From positions 1,036,986 to 1,100,985 of the forward strand of contig JAMPCA010000001.1 of assembly GCA_023666425.1 (NCBI GenBank): a stretch of DNA of 64,000 nucleotides, given 5' to 3'. Shown here one piece after another: positions 26,873 through 35,703 of this stretch. Both the position numbers and the translations under genes were made by a program. Under the pieces are notes generated by a model. It had not been told where the DNA came from. It made no database searches and was given only the letters and a program-made list of their open reading frames with translations. This DNA is from Muribaculaceae bacterium (GTDB taxonomy: Bacteria; Bacillota; Clostridia; Lachnospirales; Lachnospiraceae). Numbering within the stretch: position 1 is the stretch's first letter; every line of letters begins with the position of its first letter.

Positions 26873-27511
26873 CTACTTTACAATCTCTATTAAGTCACTA
26901 AAGGTTTTCATTCCGTATGTCACATGCTCACATGCCGCCGCTTCGCCCAGTCCCGCGCTGTCAAAGCCGCCGCCTTCCGCCGCCTCGATTCCGGCTCTTG
27001 CATCCTCGACGACAAGGCATGTTCCCGGTTCCAGATGCAGAAACTCCGCCGCCTTTACAAACACCTCGGGATCCGGCTTCGAGCGCGTGATATTGGTTCC
27101 GTCGCTCACCGCGTCAAAATAATCCTTTAAGCCCAGCTGCGCTAAGATATATTTCGCATTTTTGCTGGAAGAGCCAATGGCCAGCTTTACGCCCCGCTCC
27201 CTAAGCTTATCCAGCGTATCCTTCACCTCCGCGGATAAGTCTTTTTCCGACATCTGCGCAAGCAGCTCCACATAAAGCCCGTTTTTTCGCTCCGCCAGCT
27301 TCTGCTTCTCCTCCTCTGTCAGCGTCCCGTCGTATCTCTCGAGAATGATCTCAAGGCTTTCCATGCGGCTGACGCCCCGGAGGCGGTTGTTGATCTTCTC
27401 GTCAAAATAGACGCCCAGCTCATCCGCCATACGTTTCCATGCCTGATAATGATACTTGTCTGTGAAGCAGATCACTCCGTCCAGATCAAAAATAACTCCC
27501 TGATATTTCAT
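26873..27511 (-). CDS. pgmB: Beta-phosphoglucomutase
   Basis: A 212-residue HAD-family phosphomutase. FDLDGVI carries the phosphorylated Asp and the second, acid/base Asp. The cap motif LRGVSRMESLEIIL and the core motifs GSSSKNAKYIL, RSKPDPEVF and VVEDARAGIEAA match lactococcal beta-phosphoglucomutase closely. It interconverts beta-glucose 1-phosphate and glucose 6-phosphate in the cytoplasm. Such enzymes usually partner an inverting disaccharide phosphorylase; none is recognised here, unless the substrate comes from an unusual activity nearby. Its ATG overlaps the upstream permease stop (ATGA), so it is clearly part of the rhamnoside transporter operon. Confidence 0.88.
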   Translation of the reverse strand: MKYQGVIFDLDGVICFTDKYHYQAWKRMADELGVYFDEKINNRLRGVSRMESLEIILERYDGTLTEEEKQKLAERKNGLYVELLAQMSEKDLSAEVKDTLDKLRERGVKLAIGSSSKNAKYILAQLGLKDYFDAVSDGTNITRSKPDPEVFVKAAEFLHLEPGTCLVVEDARAGIEAAEGGGFDSAGLGEAAACEHVTYGMKTFSDLIEIVK

Positions 27512-28512
27512 TCCCTACCGTCCTTATTTTTATTGATATATTTTTTTAATGTGACAAGCTCTATCACTTTATTTTCGTTGTTCAGATAAATCAAAAATCC
27601 TACCAGAATCAGCGCCGTTATAATCTGCTGCACAGACGCGTCCACGTTCAGTCTCGCATAGGTCAGGGAAATGAACGCTGTCGTGACTGCACCGAGCAGA
27701 TAACCGATTTTTTCATTGCAGAATCTTCCGATAAAACCGCCGATGAACATCGGTAAAAATGCTGTGAACATGGCGCCGATCGAGCCAAAGTTCAGTGCCA
27801 TCTGTATCGTTCCCGTGTTGGTCGCACTGATAAATCCGACCACACCCATCAGGGCTCCTGCAATCGTGTAGCAGGCTACGGCATTGGGGATCTCCCGGAT
27901 TCCCGTATTGACAGATACCTTCTGCCCGGAAAGCAATGCCTTGTACTCATAGCCAAACTGCGTATGGTCAAAGAGGAAGATAAATATGAGCAGGCCGAAT
28001 ACGATCACCAGCAGATAATTGACTACGCCCGGAAAGCTTGTAAGCTCCTGGTTTGCCACAAAGGATACGCCGTAGCCGCTTGTGACTGCGAACGCAAGAC
28101 CTTCGTAAAACAGCGCAACGCCGAGGGAGACAATGATCGGCGGCAGCTTCACGATCACATAGATCAATCCTGATACAAGACCTAAGACTGCGCCTGCCAC
28201 GATGGATATGATCAGCATGACAGAGGTAGGAAGCCCTGCCGCTGTACAGATGGATGCGCTGATCACTGACGATAAGAGTGAGATTGAACCGATCGAAAAA
28301 TCAAATCTTCCGCTGTTTAAGTTCAGTGACAGTGCAAAAGTTGTAAGCATAACGGATGCTGTCGCCCTGAAAAACAGTATCCAGTTTCCTTCTGTCTCAA
28401 ATAAGCTGACTCCCCGCATTCCGCAGAGAACAAGCATGATCAGAAGGGTCGCTACGGGGATTCCCGCGATCCCGCCTATCTTTTTTAAAACTCCCGTTGT
28501 ATTTGTTTTCAT
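27508..28512 (-). CDS. Sugar ABC transporter permease (RbsC type), second subunit
   Basis: A 334-residue membrane protein with about nine or ten transmembrane helices, of the BPD_transp_2 (RbsC/XylH) type. ALSLNLNSGRFDFSIGSIS is the typical early loop and the conserved Gly-rich region is GFISATNTGTIQM. It forms half of the transmembrane channel with the permease at 29909 and is powered by the ATPase at 30882. It lies downstream of a strong intergenic hairpin after the binding protein gene and overlaps pgmB by 4 nt. The likely substrate is L-rhamnose or a rhamnoside, inferred from the neighbours. Confidence 0.9.
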   Translation of the reverse strand: MKTNTTGVLKKIGGIAGIPVATLLIMLVLCGMRGVSLFETEGNWILFFRATASVMLTTFALSLNLNSGRFDFSIGSISLLSSVISASICTAAGLPTSVMLIISIVAGAVLGLVSGLIYVIVKLPPIIVSLGVALFYEGLAFAVTSGYGVSFVANQELTSFPGVVNYLLVIVFGLLIFIFLFDHTQFGYEYKALLSGQKVSVNTGIREIPNAVACYTIAGALMGVVGFISATNTGTIQMALNFGSIGAMFTAFLPMFIGGFIGRFCNEKIGYLLGAVTTAFISLTYARLNVDASVQQIITALILVGFLIYLNNENKVIELVTLKKYINKNKDGRE

Positions 28513-28539
28513 ATTCTCAGTCCTCTTTACCTCTAAAGC

Positions 28540-28578
28540 CAGACAGCCGACGGGTAATCCTTTCCCGCCGGCCGTCTG
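28540..28578 (-). other. Intergenic mRNA hairpin between binding protein and permease genes
   Basis: A 15-bp stem, including two G-U pairs in the minus-strand RNA, with a 9-nt loop and no T run after it. It lies 11 nt past the binding protein stop. Such hairpins in transporter operons protect the upstream mRNA from 3' decay, giving more binding protein than permease. A weak terminator is the alternative. Confidence 0.7.
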
Positions 28579-28589
28579 ATTACCACTGG

Positions 28590-29852
28590 TTACATGTTTT
28601 GAATTTCCTCAAAGCTGTACTTAGATACAAATTCTTCAAATGCCGCATAATCTGCCGTCAACAATGTGTCCAATAATTCCTTTGTGTAAGCGGGCGCATC
28701 CACGCTGCTGTCCACTGCATAATATGTATTAAACTCGTCCGCGCTGGTGGCAATCCAGTAGCCCTGGCTTAACGCAAGCGCGCCGCCGTCCTTTGCGCGG
28801 ATCGGAGAGCCGAGTGTCGCCCTGTAGGTTGCGATAAAGATCGGTCCGATGCTGGCGGAGAATTTTCCTGCCAGATAATCAAGCATTCCTGCCTCCATCG
28901 CCTCGCCGTAGCTGCTCGCATAAGCGTCCACACTCGCAATCTTTACATCTGTTCCCGCGATTGCCGTTCCAAAGAAATCTGAGCCGTTGCCCACTGCAAG
29001 GATAACCTGCAGATCCGGCGTCTGCGCCATCTGCGCACATTTTCCAAACCACGCGTCGTCCATGTCATAACCGCCTACATAGCCCAGAATGTTAATGCTT
29101 CCAATCTCCCCGGTCTTTACCTCGCCGTCCGCAAAAATCTGTCCGATGATCGCATCCCTGTCGGTTGCTCCCTGATAATTCGCGCCGTCTCCTCCGGCCT
29201 CCACCATCGCGGTAATCATGCCTGCCGCACGGTAGATGTGCATCTCTGTGTAGTAAGGAATTGCTCCGCCGAAGATTGCAAAGTTTGTCATGCCCTGATC
29301 CAGATAATGCTTTGCCATATCATAGCCGGTGTCATACTCTACATCCAGAGACGGTCCTATCGCGCCTACATAGTGCTCATAGCCCTTGTAGATTTCGTAC
29401 TCCTCTGCGGTCAGCGTACCGGTCGCCACTGCATAGTACACGCCCGCCTCGTCGCACTGCTCAAGCTGTGCCGCACGGTCAAAAGACGAGAAGGAGATAA
29501 TCGCCTTACAGTTGTTGGCAATAAATGTGTCGATTGCAGAAGTCTCTCCTGCTGCGTCTGTCAGCTCGTCGGAGTAGAGCAGCTCCACATTGTACTGCTT
29601 CTGGATATACTCGGTGTAGTAGGTGCGGAATGCAAGCGCCTCTGCTGTTGTCGCGTCGGATACCAGAATTCCCATCTTCACCTTCTCGCTCATGTCGAGC
29701 TCCGCCGGTGCCTCCTGCTGTACATCGCTTCCGCCGCCCACACTCTGCGTGCCGCCTGCGCTGTCTCCGTCTGACTTTGCACCTCCGCCGCATCCGGCCA
29801 GCATGGTGACGGTCATAGCCGCCGTCAATAGTAATGCCCAAACTTTTTTCAT
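28590..29852 (-). CDS. Sugar ABC transporter substrate-binding lipoprotein
   Basis: A 420-residue lipoprotein. The signal peptide has lipobox LAGC (Cys at about residue 21), then a Gly/Ser-rich linker. The mature part is a two-lobe type I periplasmic-binding fold: VKMGILVSDATTAEALAFRT, then NNCKAIISFSSFDRAAQLEQ, and PDLQVILAVGNGSDFFGTAI in the second lobe. It captures the sugar at the cell surface for the RbsC-type permeases. It is larger than ribose-binding proteins (about 300 residues), fitting a bigger ligand such as a disaccharide, though this is inference. It lies between the two permease genes in a transporter-glycosidase operon. Confidence 0.9.
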   Translation of the reverse strand: MKKVWALLLTAAMTVTMLAGCGGGAKSDGDSAGGTQSVGGGSDVQQEAPAELDMSEKVKMGILVSDATTAEALAFRTYYTEYIQKQYNVELLYSDELTDAAGETSAIDTFIANNCKAIISFSSFDRAAQLEQCDEAGVYYAVATGTLTAEEYEIYKGYEHYVGAIGPSLDVEYDTGYDMAKHYLDQGMTNFAIFGGAIPYYTEMHIYRAAGMITAMVEAGGDGANYQGATDRDAIIGQIFADGEVKTGEIGSINILGYVGGYDMDDAWFGKCAQMAQTPDLQVILAVGNGSDFFGTAIAGTDVKIASVDAYASSYGEAMEAGMLDYLAGKFSASIGPIFIATYRATLGSPIRAKDGGALALSQGYWIATSADEFNTYYAVDSSVDAPAYTKELLDTLLTADYAAFEEFVSKYSFEEIQNM

Positions 29853-29908
29853 TTCCTTTTTCCTCCATTCTTATTTGTTTTTATATTAAGTGTCTCCACA
29901 AAATACCG

Positions 29909-30868
29909 TTACCTCGGAAGCATTTTTCCTCTCTGGTCACTGGTTGCAAGGAATACGACCAGAATGAAAATTGCCGCCTTTACCATCTGTCCGATTCCGG
30001 AGTTCAGATTAAACATCACCATGATCTGGCTTAATAATGTCATGGAAAATGCACCGATGACTGCCGCATAGATTTTACTTCTCGCACCGCCGGATACCGG
30101 CATTCCGCCAAATACAATTGCAATGATGACGTCCATTCCCACGCTCGACGCAGTATTTTTGGTCAGTGTGGGGGCGTATACGATGGACAGGAACGCGCCA
30201 AGCCCCACACCTATTCCTGACAGGACAAACGCAATGATCGCCATCTTCTTTTCCGACACGCCGCTTAACTTCGCACAGATGGGGTTGCCGCCCTGAAATT
30301 TCTGCATACGTCCAATCTTCGTGAAATTAAATACAATTACGCAGATTATTACAAACAACACCAGCACTGCGATTTTAAACGGTGTATTGTTTAGCGGCTT
30401 TACCGCTGCCGACGGCACTGCAATCTCGGAACCTGTTCCGTTTACCTTGATCAGTACCAGCACCAGAGCATTTAACACGCTCAGCATTGCGATGGTCGTG
30501 ACAAAGACCGGCAGGTTGAACACGGAGGCGAGCACCGAATTGAACAGCCCCACAAATACCGCAACGCCAATACACACGAGTGTCATCACCCAAAGATTTT
30601 CCGTCCGGTTATAGACCATTCCGCCGAGCAGCGCGCTCACTGCCACGGAAGCGCCAAGGCTGATATCGAAGGAACCGAGGGTATAGATAAATATGGCTCC
30701 CGTAGCTACAACCGCCACTACCACGGACTGGTTGATAATATTCTTCATGCCGTATCCGATGTTGATATCCTGTATCGTACCGATAATCAGAAATGCGATA
30801 AACAGTGCGGCCAGTCCGAACAGCGGAGTCAGATTCATTATGTATTTTTTTAATTTGTAATTTTTCAT
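29909..30868 (-). CDS. Sugar ABC transporter permease (RbsC type), first subunit
   Basis: A 319-residue BPD_transp_2 permease with eight to ten transmembrane helices. Recognisable segments are FIYTLGSFDISLGASVAVSA, FNLPVFVTTIAMLSVLNALV and FQGGNPICAKLSGVSEKKM (the GGN..aA.lsGi motif), then GGMPVSGGARSKIYAAVIGA. It pairs with the permease at 27508. It starts 13 nt after the stop of the ATPase gene and precedes the binding protein gene by 56 nt. Confidence 0.9.
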   Translation of the reverse strand: MKNYKLKKYIMNLTPLFGLAALFIAFLIIGTIQDINIGYGMKNIINQSVVVAVVATGAIFIYTLGSFDISLGASVAVSALLGGMVYNRTENLWVMTLVCIGVAVFVGLFNSVLASVFNLPVFVTTIAMLSVLNALVLVLIKVNGTGSEIAVPSAAVKPLNNTPFKIAVLVLFVIICVIVFNFTKIGRMQKFQGGNPICAKLSGVSEKKMAIIAFVLSGIGVGLGAFLSIVYAPTLTKNTASSVGMDVIIAIVFGGMPVSGGARSKIYAAVIGAFSMTLLSQIMVMFNLNSGIGQMVKAAIFILVVFLATSDQRGKMLPR

Positions 30869-30881
30869 TTCCGCTCTCCTC

Positions 30882-32402
30882 CTAAATCATGTACTGGATA
30901 ATATCCGACTCACTCAGTGTACTGCTTCTCGGAAACTCTTTCTTAATCTCTCCGTCCTTCATAATGATCAGCCGGTCTGACATTCCAATCAGCTCCGCCA
31001 TCTCCTCGGAGATGATGACGATGGATTTTCCTTCCTTCTTCATCTGGTACATGAGCTGGTACATGGCCTGCTTTACGCCGATATCCACACCTCTGGTCGG
31101 ACAGTCGAGAATCAGAATCTCGCTTCCGCGTCCAATCCATTTTCCAAACACGACCTTCTGCTTGTTGCCGCCCGAGAGCGCCGACACATACTGGTTCATC
31201 TCCGCACATTTGATGCTCAGATCGCCAATCTGTTTCTGCACATATTTCTTTTCCTTTCCGGGAAGCACCCAGAAATTGCGCGCTGCAAAACGGTTGAAAC
31301 CGCCGATGGCAATGTTGTCGCGAATGCTTGCATTCAGGCAGAGGGATTCGGTGTCCCTGTCCTTCGCCGCGTAGCCGACCTGTTCCTTCATGGCTCCCGC
31401 TTCGTTCTTTAGCTCCTTCCCGCGGATCCGGACGCTTCCGGCCGCGGGCTTTGCCGCCCCGAAGAGCACCTTGCCGAGGGTGTGCATACCACAGTGGGAA
31501 AGTCCCCCGACGCCTAAGATCTCGCCCTTATGTATCTGCAGGTTAAAGTCTTTTAACTGGTCGCCGAGACTGACGTCCTTTAACTCCATGACGACCTCGC
31601 TGCTGAAGCTGCCATCGTAATCGCTGCGGTAATAATCTCCCTGCATCTCCCTGCCGATCATGCTGGTCTTGATACGATCCTCGTCAAATTCCTCCTTTGC
31701 GAAGGTCACGATGATCTTTCCGTCTCTTAAGACGGTGAGCGCGTCGCAGACATTCATAATCTCGTCCAGGTCGTGGGAGATAAAGACGACTGCCTTGTTC
31801 TCCTCTTTCATCTGCTCCATAATCTTGTAGATGATGTCGCGCCCAATCTGTGAGAGCGCCGTCGTCGTCTCGTCCACCACCAGAAGCTGCGGCTTCTTTG
31901 CCATGATTCTTGCAATCTCAATCAGCTTTCTGTCCTGCATATCGAGCATTGCCGTCATCTGCCCCGCTTTGATGTGGGAGGCGCCGATGGAATCCAGCGC
32001 CTGCTGCGCCTTTTCCACCATCTCTTTTCTTTTGACCACGCCCCATTTCTTTCCCTCGTTCCCCCAGGCCTTAAAGCGGTCGGTCTCCCCGAGAAAGATG
32101 TTCTCCGCGACGGTGATTCCCGGCACTGTTCCGTTCTCCTGCACGATCATGCCGATGCCCCTCTCTAAAGCCCAGAGCATCGAGACCGGCTCCCATTTCT
32201 TTCCTTCGTAGAACATTTCCCCCGCATCCGCATCCTGCATACCGGATATAATGGAGGTCACTGTAGATTTGCCGGATCCGTTCTCCCCGATCAGACCCTG
32301 TATCTCACCCCGCCTGATCTCAATACTGACATTGTCGAGGGCAACCGTTGAGCCAAAACGTTTGTCCATATTTTTTACTTCGACGATCACATTTTTTCCC
32401 AT
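30882..32402 (-). CDS. Sugar ABC transporter ATP-binding protein (RbsA type, two nucleotide-binding domains)
   Basis: A 506-residue tandem ATPase. The first half has Walker A GENGSGKST, a weak signature (MLDMQDRKLIEIARIM) and Walker B LLVVDETTTAL. The second half has a degenerate Walker A (GGLSHCGMHTLGK), a good signature LSGGNKQKV and Walker B ILILDCPTRGVDIG. In that Walker B the catalytic Glu is Cys, and the altered P-loop is usual for RbsA-type second domains. So only the first site is likely to hydrolyse ATP. It energises the two permeases and is the first gene of the transporter-glycosidase-cyclase operon. The start has AAGGA 8 nt upstream and a promoter at 32469-32496. Confidence 0.92.
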   Translation of the reverse strand: MGKNVIVEVKNMDKRFGSTVALDNVSIEIRRGEIQGLIGENGSGKSTVTSIISGMQDADAGEMFYEGKKWEPVSMLWALERGIGMIVQENGTVPGITVAENIFLGETDRFKAWGNEGKKWGVVKRKEMVEKAQQALDSIGASHIKAGQMTAMLDMQDRKLIEIARIMAKKPQLLVVDETTTALSQIGRDIIYKIMEQMKEENKAVVFISHDLDEIMNVCDALTVLRDGKIIVTFAKEEFDEDRIKTSMIGREMQGDYYRSDYDGSFSSEVVMELKDVSLGDQLKDFNLQIHKGEILGVGGLSHCGMHTLGKVLFGAAKPAAGSVRIRGKELKNEAGAMKEQVGYAAKDRDTESLCLNASIRDNIAIGGFNRFAARNFWVLPGKEKKYVQKQIGDLSIKCAEMNQYVSALSGGNKQKVVFGKWIGRGSEILILDCPTRGVDIGVKQAMYQLMYQMKKEGKSIVIISEEMAELIGMSDRLIIMKDGEIKKEFPRSSTLSESDIIQYMI

Positions 32403-32468
32403 ATGTTTGATCCTTTCTTCGATGTAAGCAGCAATTGTCTTTCAGCCGTTCCTCTTTTTGATAACTCT

Positions 32469-32496
32469 ATTTTAGTCCTCCTGCCGTGCTTTTCAA
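32469..32496 (-). promoter_or_regulatory. Promoter of the rhamnoside transporter operon
   Basis: On the minus strand, TTGAAA, 16 nt, TAAAAT, 67 nt upstream of the ATPase ATG. It sits back to back with the promoter of the AraC gene, so one regulator could serve both. Confidence 0.55.
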
Positions 32497-32518
32497 TTGT
32501 TTAGTAAAACCAGAAATA

Positions 32519-32547
32519 TTGACATATTTTGATTTATATGTTAAATT
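32519..32547 (+). promoter_or_regulatory. Promoter of the AraC regulator at 32598
   Basis: TTGACA, 17 nt, TAAATT, ending 50 nt before the AraC ATG. Confidence 0.6.
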
Positions 32548-32597
32548 TGTTCTATAAAAAATGTACTTTTTTGATTTTTCTTTTGGGAGGTTGCCGC

Positions 32598-33644
32598 ATG
32601 GAGTATGAGACACTGAAAAGTGAGATCTATAAACTGAATGAAGACGAACAGTTTTACCGCAAGTACTATTACGCGAAGCAGCAGCAATATTCTCTGAAAA
32701 AATTCCTCGCGGAGCTGGATCTGAACCGCGTGTATGAGAGAAATCTTCTGGTTCCGGAAATCAAAAACACCATTCCCCCGCAATATGAGGACTGGTTCTA
32801 TTTTGATCCCGCAGAGCGCGCCTCGATCGTCACCATGCGGCACAACCGCTATTCCCCCCCTATCGAGCACGACCACACGTTTTTTGAGATTATCTATGTC
32901 TACGACGGCACATGCAAACAGACCATCAGCGGCAATACGCACAATCTGTCCACGGGGGATATCTGCATCATTCCGCCCGGAATCAAGCACGCGGTCAGTG
33001 TGTTTGACGAGAGTGTCATCTTTAACTGTCTGATTAAAAAAAGCGCGCTGCACAACCTTTTCTTTAATTTTTTGAACAACGCGAATATTCTCTCTGCTTT
33101 CTTTATAAATAACATTTATTCTGAGAATGGGAACGATTATATTATTTTCCATACGGGAAGTGACTATGAGATCAAGCGGGGCTTCCTCTATATGTACTGG
33201 GAGTCCATAAACCGCTCGCTTTACTGGGACCAGATGATCTCCTATACGCTGATGCTGATATTCGGACTTCTGATCCGCAACTATGAGAAAACGATAGAAG
33301 TGCCCACCTTTACGCAAAAAGCAGATGTGCAGCGCTTTGCCCTGCTGCAGTTCATTCAGGACAATTTCGCCACTGTGACCTTAGAGCAGATTGCGGAAAA
33401 GTTCCACTATACGCCTGAGTACACCTCCCGGCTGATCAAGTCTACCACCGGAAGGTCATTTACCCAGATCGTGCAGCAGGTACGCCTGGAAAAAGCACAG
33501 GTGCTTCTTCAGGATACGAATCTCTCTGTCACAAATATTGCGAATCAGGTGGGCTATGAAACTACGGAATATTTTATCCGTCTCTTTAAGAGACAGATGC
33601 ATATGACGCCGACAGAATATCGAAGGAGAGGAATTATTATCTGA
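32598..33644 (+). CDS. AraC family regulator of the rhamnoside transporter operon
   Basis: A 348-residue AraC-type regulator. The N-terminal cupin-like sensor holds HNRYSPPIEHDHTFFEIIYV, SGNTHNLSTGDICIIPPGIK and HAVSV. The C-terminal part has two helix-turn-helix motifs: TLEQIAEKFHYTPEYTSRLI and VTNIANQVGYETTEYFIRLF, closing with KRQMHMTPTEYRRRG. The start ATG at 32598 has GGGAGG 7 nt upstream; the longer frame to 32529 overlaps the promoter. The gene is divergent from the ABC transporter operon and convergent with fucO. By position it should activate transporter and glycosidase genes when rhamnose or a derivative is present. Confidence 0.92.
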   Translation: MEYETLKSEIYKLNEDEQFYRKYYYAKQQQYSLKKFLAELDLNRVYERNLLVPEIKNTIPPQYEDWFYFDPAERASIVTMRHNRYSPPIEHDHTFFEIIYVYDGTCKQTISGNTHNLSTGDICIIPPGIKHAVSVFDESVIFNCLIKKSALHNLFFNFLNNANILSAFFINNIYSENGNDYIIFHTGSDYEIKRGFLYMYWESINRSLYWDQMISYTLMLIFGLLIRNYEKTIEVPTFTQKADVQRFALLQFIQDNFATVTLEQIAEKFHYTPEYTSRLIKSTTGRSFTQIVQQVRLEKAQVLLQDTNLSVTNIANQVGYETTEYFIRLFKRQMHMTPTEYRRRGIII

Positions 33645-33665
33645 TTCCGCCGGGTCATGTTATGC

Positions 33666-34808
33666 CTACATCAGCTTGCGAAACAGCTCCTTTAAATCCT
33701 CCACGGAGGTATCCTTCGGATTGCCCGGGCAGCACGCGTCCGCAAATGCGGATTCTGCCAGAAAGTCAAGATCCTCCTCTTTTAATGCCTCCAGCTTTGC
33801 CGGAATCCCGACGTCCGCGGACAGCTTACGCACGGCGTCAACTGCCGCCGCTCTGTACTCCTGCTGGGACATGCCGGTGGTATCCACGCCCATCGCCTCC
33901 GCGATATCCTTAAACTTCTCTCCGGTCGTCTCTGCATTGTACTCCATGACGATTGGAAGCATCATTGCACATGCCACGCCGTGCGGCGTATCGTAGACCG
34001 CGCCCAGCGTATGCGCCATGGAATGTGCGATGCCAAGTCCCACATTGGAAAATGCCATACCGGTCACGAACTGGCCGAGCGCCATGCCCTCGCGCCCCTC
34101 GGGCTTATTCTCCACTGCCGCGCGCAGGTTTTCGGAGATCAGCCGGATCGCCTCAAGATTCAGACAGTCTGCCAGCCGCCATGCCGCCTTTGTCGTATAG
34201 CCCTCGATGGCATGGGTCAGCGCATCCATTCCGGTTGCCGCTGTCAGCCCCTTTGGCATACTTGCCATCATCTCCGGATCGACCACCGCGATATCAGGGA
34301 TATCGTTGACGTCCACGCACACGAACTTTCTCTTTTTCTCCACATCTGTAATTACATAGTTGATGGTCGCCTCCGCAGCCGTGCCTGCGGTCGTCGGAAC
34401 AGCGATTGTAAATACGGTCTTGTTCTTTGTCGGCGCTACGCCCTCCAGAGAGCGCACGTCCTCAAACTCGGGATTGTTGATGATGATGCCGATGGCTTTT
34501 CCGGTATCCATGGAGGAGCCGCCACCGATGGTGATCATATAGTCTGCGCCGGACGCCTTGTATGCCGCCACGCCTGCCTTGACATTCTCGATGGTCGGGT
34601 TGGGCTTAATGTCGGAATAGACCTCATACGCCATGCCCTCTGCGTCCAGCAGCTGCGTCACTTTTGCCGTCACACCGAATTTCACCAGATCGGGGTCAGA
34701 GGCGATAAAGGCCTTATTGAGCCCTTTGTCCTTAATAATCCCGGGGATTTCCTTAATTGCTCCCGCTCCGTGATAGGAAGTGCCGTTGAGTACAAAACGA
34801 TTTACCAT
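33666..34808 (-). CDS. fucO: Lactaldehyde reductase / iron-containing 1,2-propanediol oxidoreductase
   Basis: A 380-residue group III iron-dependent alcohol dehydrogenase that aligns by eye with E. coli FucO over its length (YMITIGGGSSMDTGKAIGII, AVPTTAGTAAEATINYVITD, TAATGMDALTHAIEGY, NVGLGIAHSMAHTLGA, YDTPHGVACAMMLP). Metal ligands are the Asp and His residues of the VVDPEMM, IAHSMAHTLG and TPHG regions. It reduces L-lactaldehyde from rhamnulose 1-phosphate cleavage to 1,2-propanediol, regenerating NAD+ under anaerobic conditions. It is the last gene of the rhaB-rhaA-rhaD-fucO operon, 44 nt after rhaD. Confidence 0.95.
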   Translation of the reverse strand: MVNRFVLNGTSYHGAGAIKEIPGIIKDKGLNKAFIASDPDLVKFGVTAKVTQLLDAEGMAYEVYSDIKPNPTIENVKAGVAAYKASGADYMITIGGGSSMDTGKAIGIIINNPEFEDVRSLEGVAPTKNKTVFTIAVPTTAGTAAEATINYVITDVEKKRKFVCVDVNDIPDIAVVDPEMMASMPKGLTAATGMDALTHAIEGYTTKAAWRLADCLNLEAIRLISENLRAAVENKPEGREGMALGQFVTGMAFSNVGLGIAHSMAHTLGAVYDTPHGVACAMMLPIVMEYNAETTGEKFKDIAEAMGVDTTGMSQQEYRAAAVDAVRKLSADVGIPAKLEALKEEDLDFLAESAFADACCPGNPKDTSVEDLKELFRKLM

Positions 34809-34852
34809 GATAAAACCCTCTCTTTCTTTATATTATGTTAATATTGTAACCC

Positions 34853-35680
34853 TTATTTTTCGTACAAGAATTTCTCCGGCAGCGTCACGTTGAAACCGGC
34901 CGCCAGATCGCGGAAATTCTGCGGCGTGATGGTCTGCAGCTTCTCCGGCCGCATGGAGAGCATCTTCACAAGGATCTCTGCGGATTTTTCTACGGTGTGC
35001 ATCAGGCCGAACGTCAGATCAAAGTCCTCGCCCGATACAAACATGCCGTGATGCGCCCAGACTGCAACATCATACTGCTTCATCAGCTCACTGGTCGCTA
35101 CGGCGATGTCCCTGCCGCCCGGCACCATCCAGCCTACGACGCCGATGCCGTCCGGAAATACAACCGGGCATTCGGTCGCCATCTCCCAGAGCTCCCTTGT
35201 AAATACCTTATCCTCCAGTGGCAGCACGAAGGTGAGCGCGATCACATTGGTGGTGTGCGCGTGGTAGATCACGCGGTGCGCGCCGTTCGTCGCCAAAAGT
35301 TTTACCTCATGGTTCATCAGATGGCTCGGCAGCTCGCTGGTCGGCCTGCCGCCATTTTTCAGTCCCCAGCAGATGCGGTAATTCCCGCCCTTTTCATCTA
35401 TCTCCACGATGGCAAGCGAGTCCTCAGGGTCTAAAATGACATTGCGGAAATACTTGCCGCTGCCGGTCGCCAGGAAATATTCTCCCGCCAGCTTCGGCAC
35501 GGACGTTCCGATCTCACGCCATTCGCCGTCTGTTTTCAGCTCCTCCCTCACGGCCTCCACTTCTTCTTTTTTGATGCGGTAGGTCAGATTGCCGCCGTTT
35601 CTCTCATGCCAGCCCTGCTCCCAGCCATCGTTGCACATGCGGATAAAACCCTGCACAAATTTTGCTTCTAATACCTTCAT
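34853..35680 (-). CDS. rhaD: Rhamnulose-1-phosphate aldolase
   Basis: A 275-residue class II aldolase of the RhaD/FucA family. Early residues GWHERNGGNLTYRI and the phosphate-side LATGSGKYFRN match RhaD. Zinc ligands are in HAHTTN and in AVWAHHGMFVSG, with the catalytic-type Glu in the RPTSELPSHLMNHE segment. It splits L-rhamnulose 1-phosphate into dihydroxyacetone phosphate and L-lactaldehyde. The gene follows rhaA by 23 nt and precedes fucO, so product and next enzyme are encoded together. Confidence 0.95.
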   Translation of the reverse strand: MKVLEAKFVQGFIRMCNDGWEQGWHERNGGNLTYRIKKEEVEAVREELKTDGEWREIGTSVPKLAGEYFLATGSGKYFRNVILDPEDSLAIVEIDEKGGNYRICWGLKNGGRPTSELPSHLMNHEVKLLATNGAHRVIYHAHTTNVIALTFVLPLEDKVFTRELWEMATECPVVFPDGIGVVGWMVPGGRDIAVATSELMKQYDVAVWAHHGMFVSGEDFDLTFGLMHTVEKSAEILVKMLSMRPEKLQTITPQNFRDLAAGFNVTLPEKFLYEK

Positions 35681-35703
35681 AGTTTATGTCCTTTCCTGTA
35701 TTT

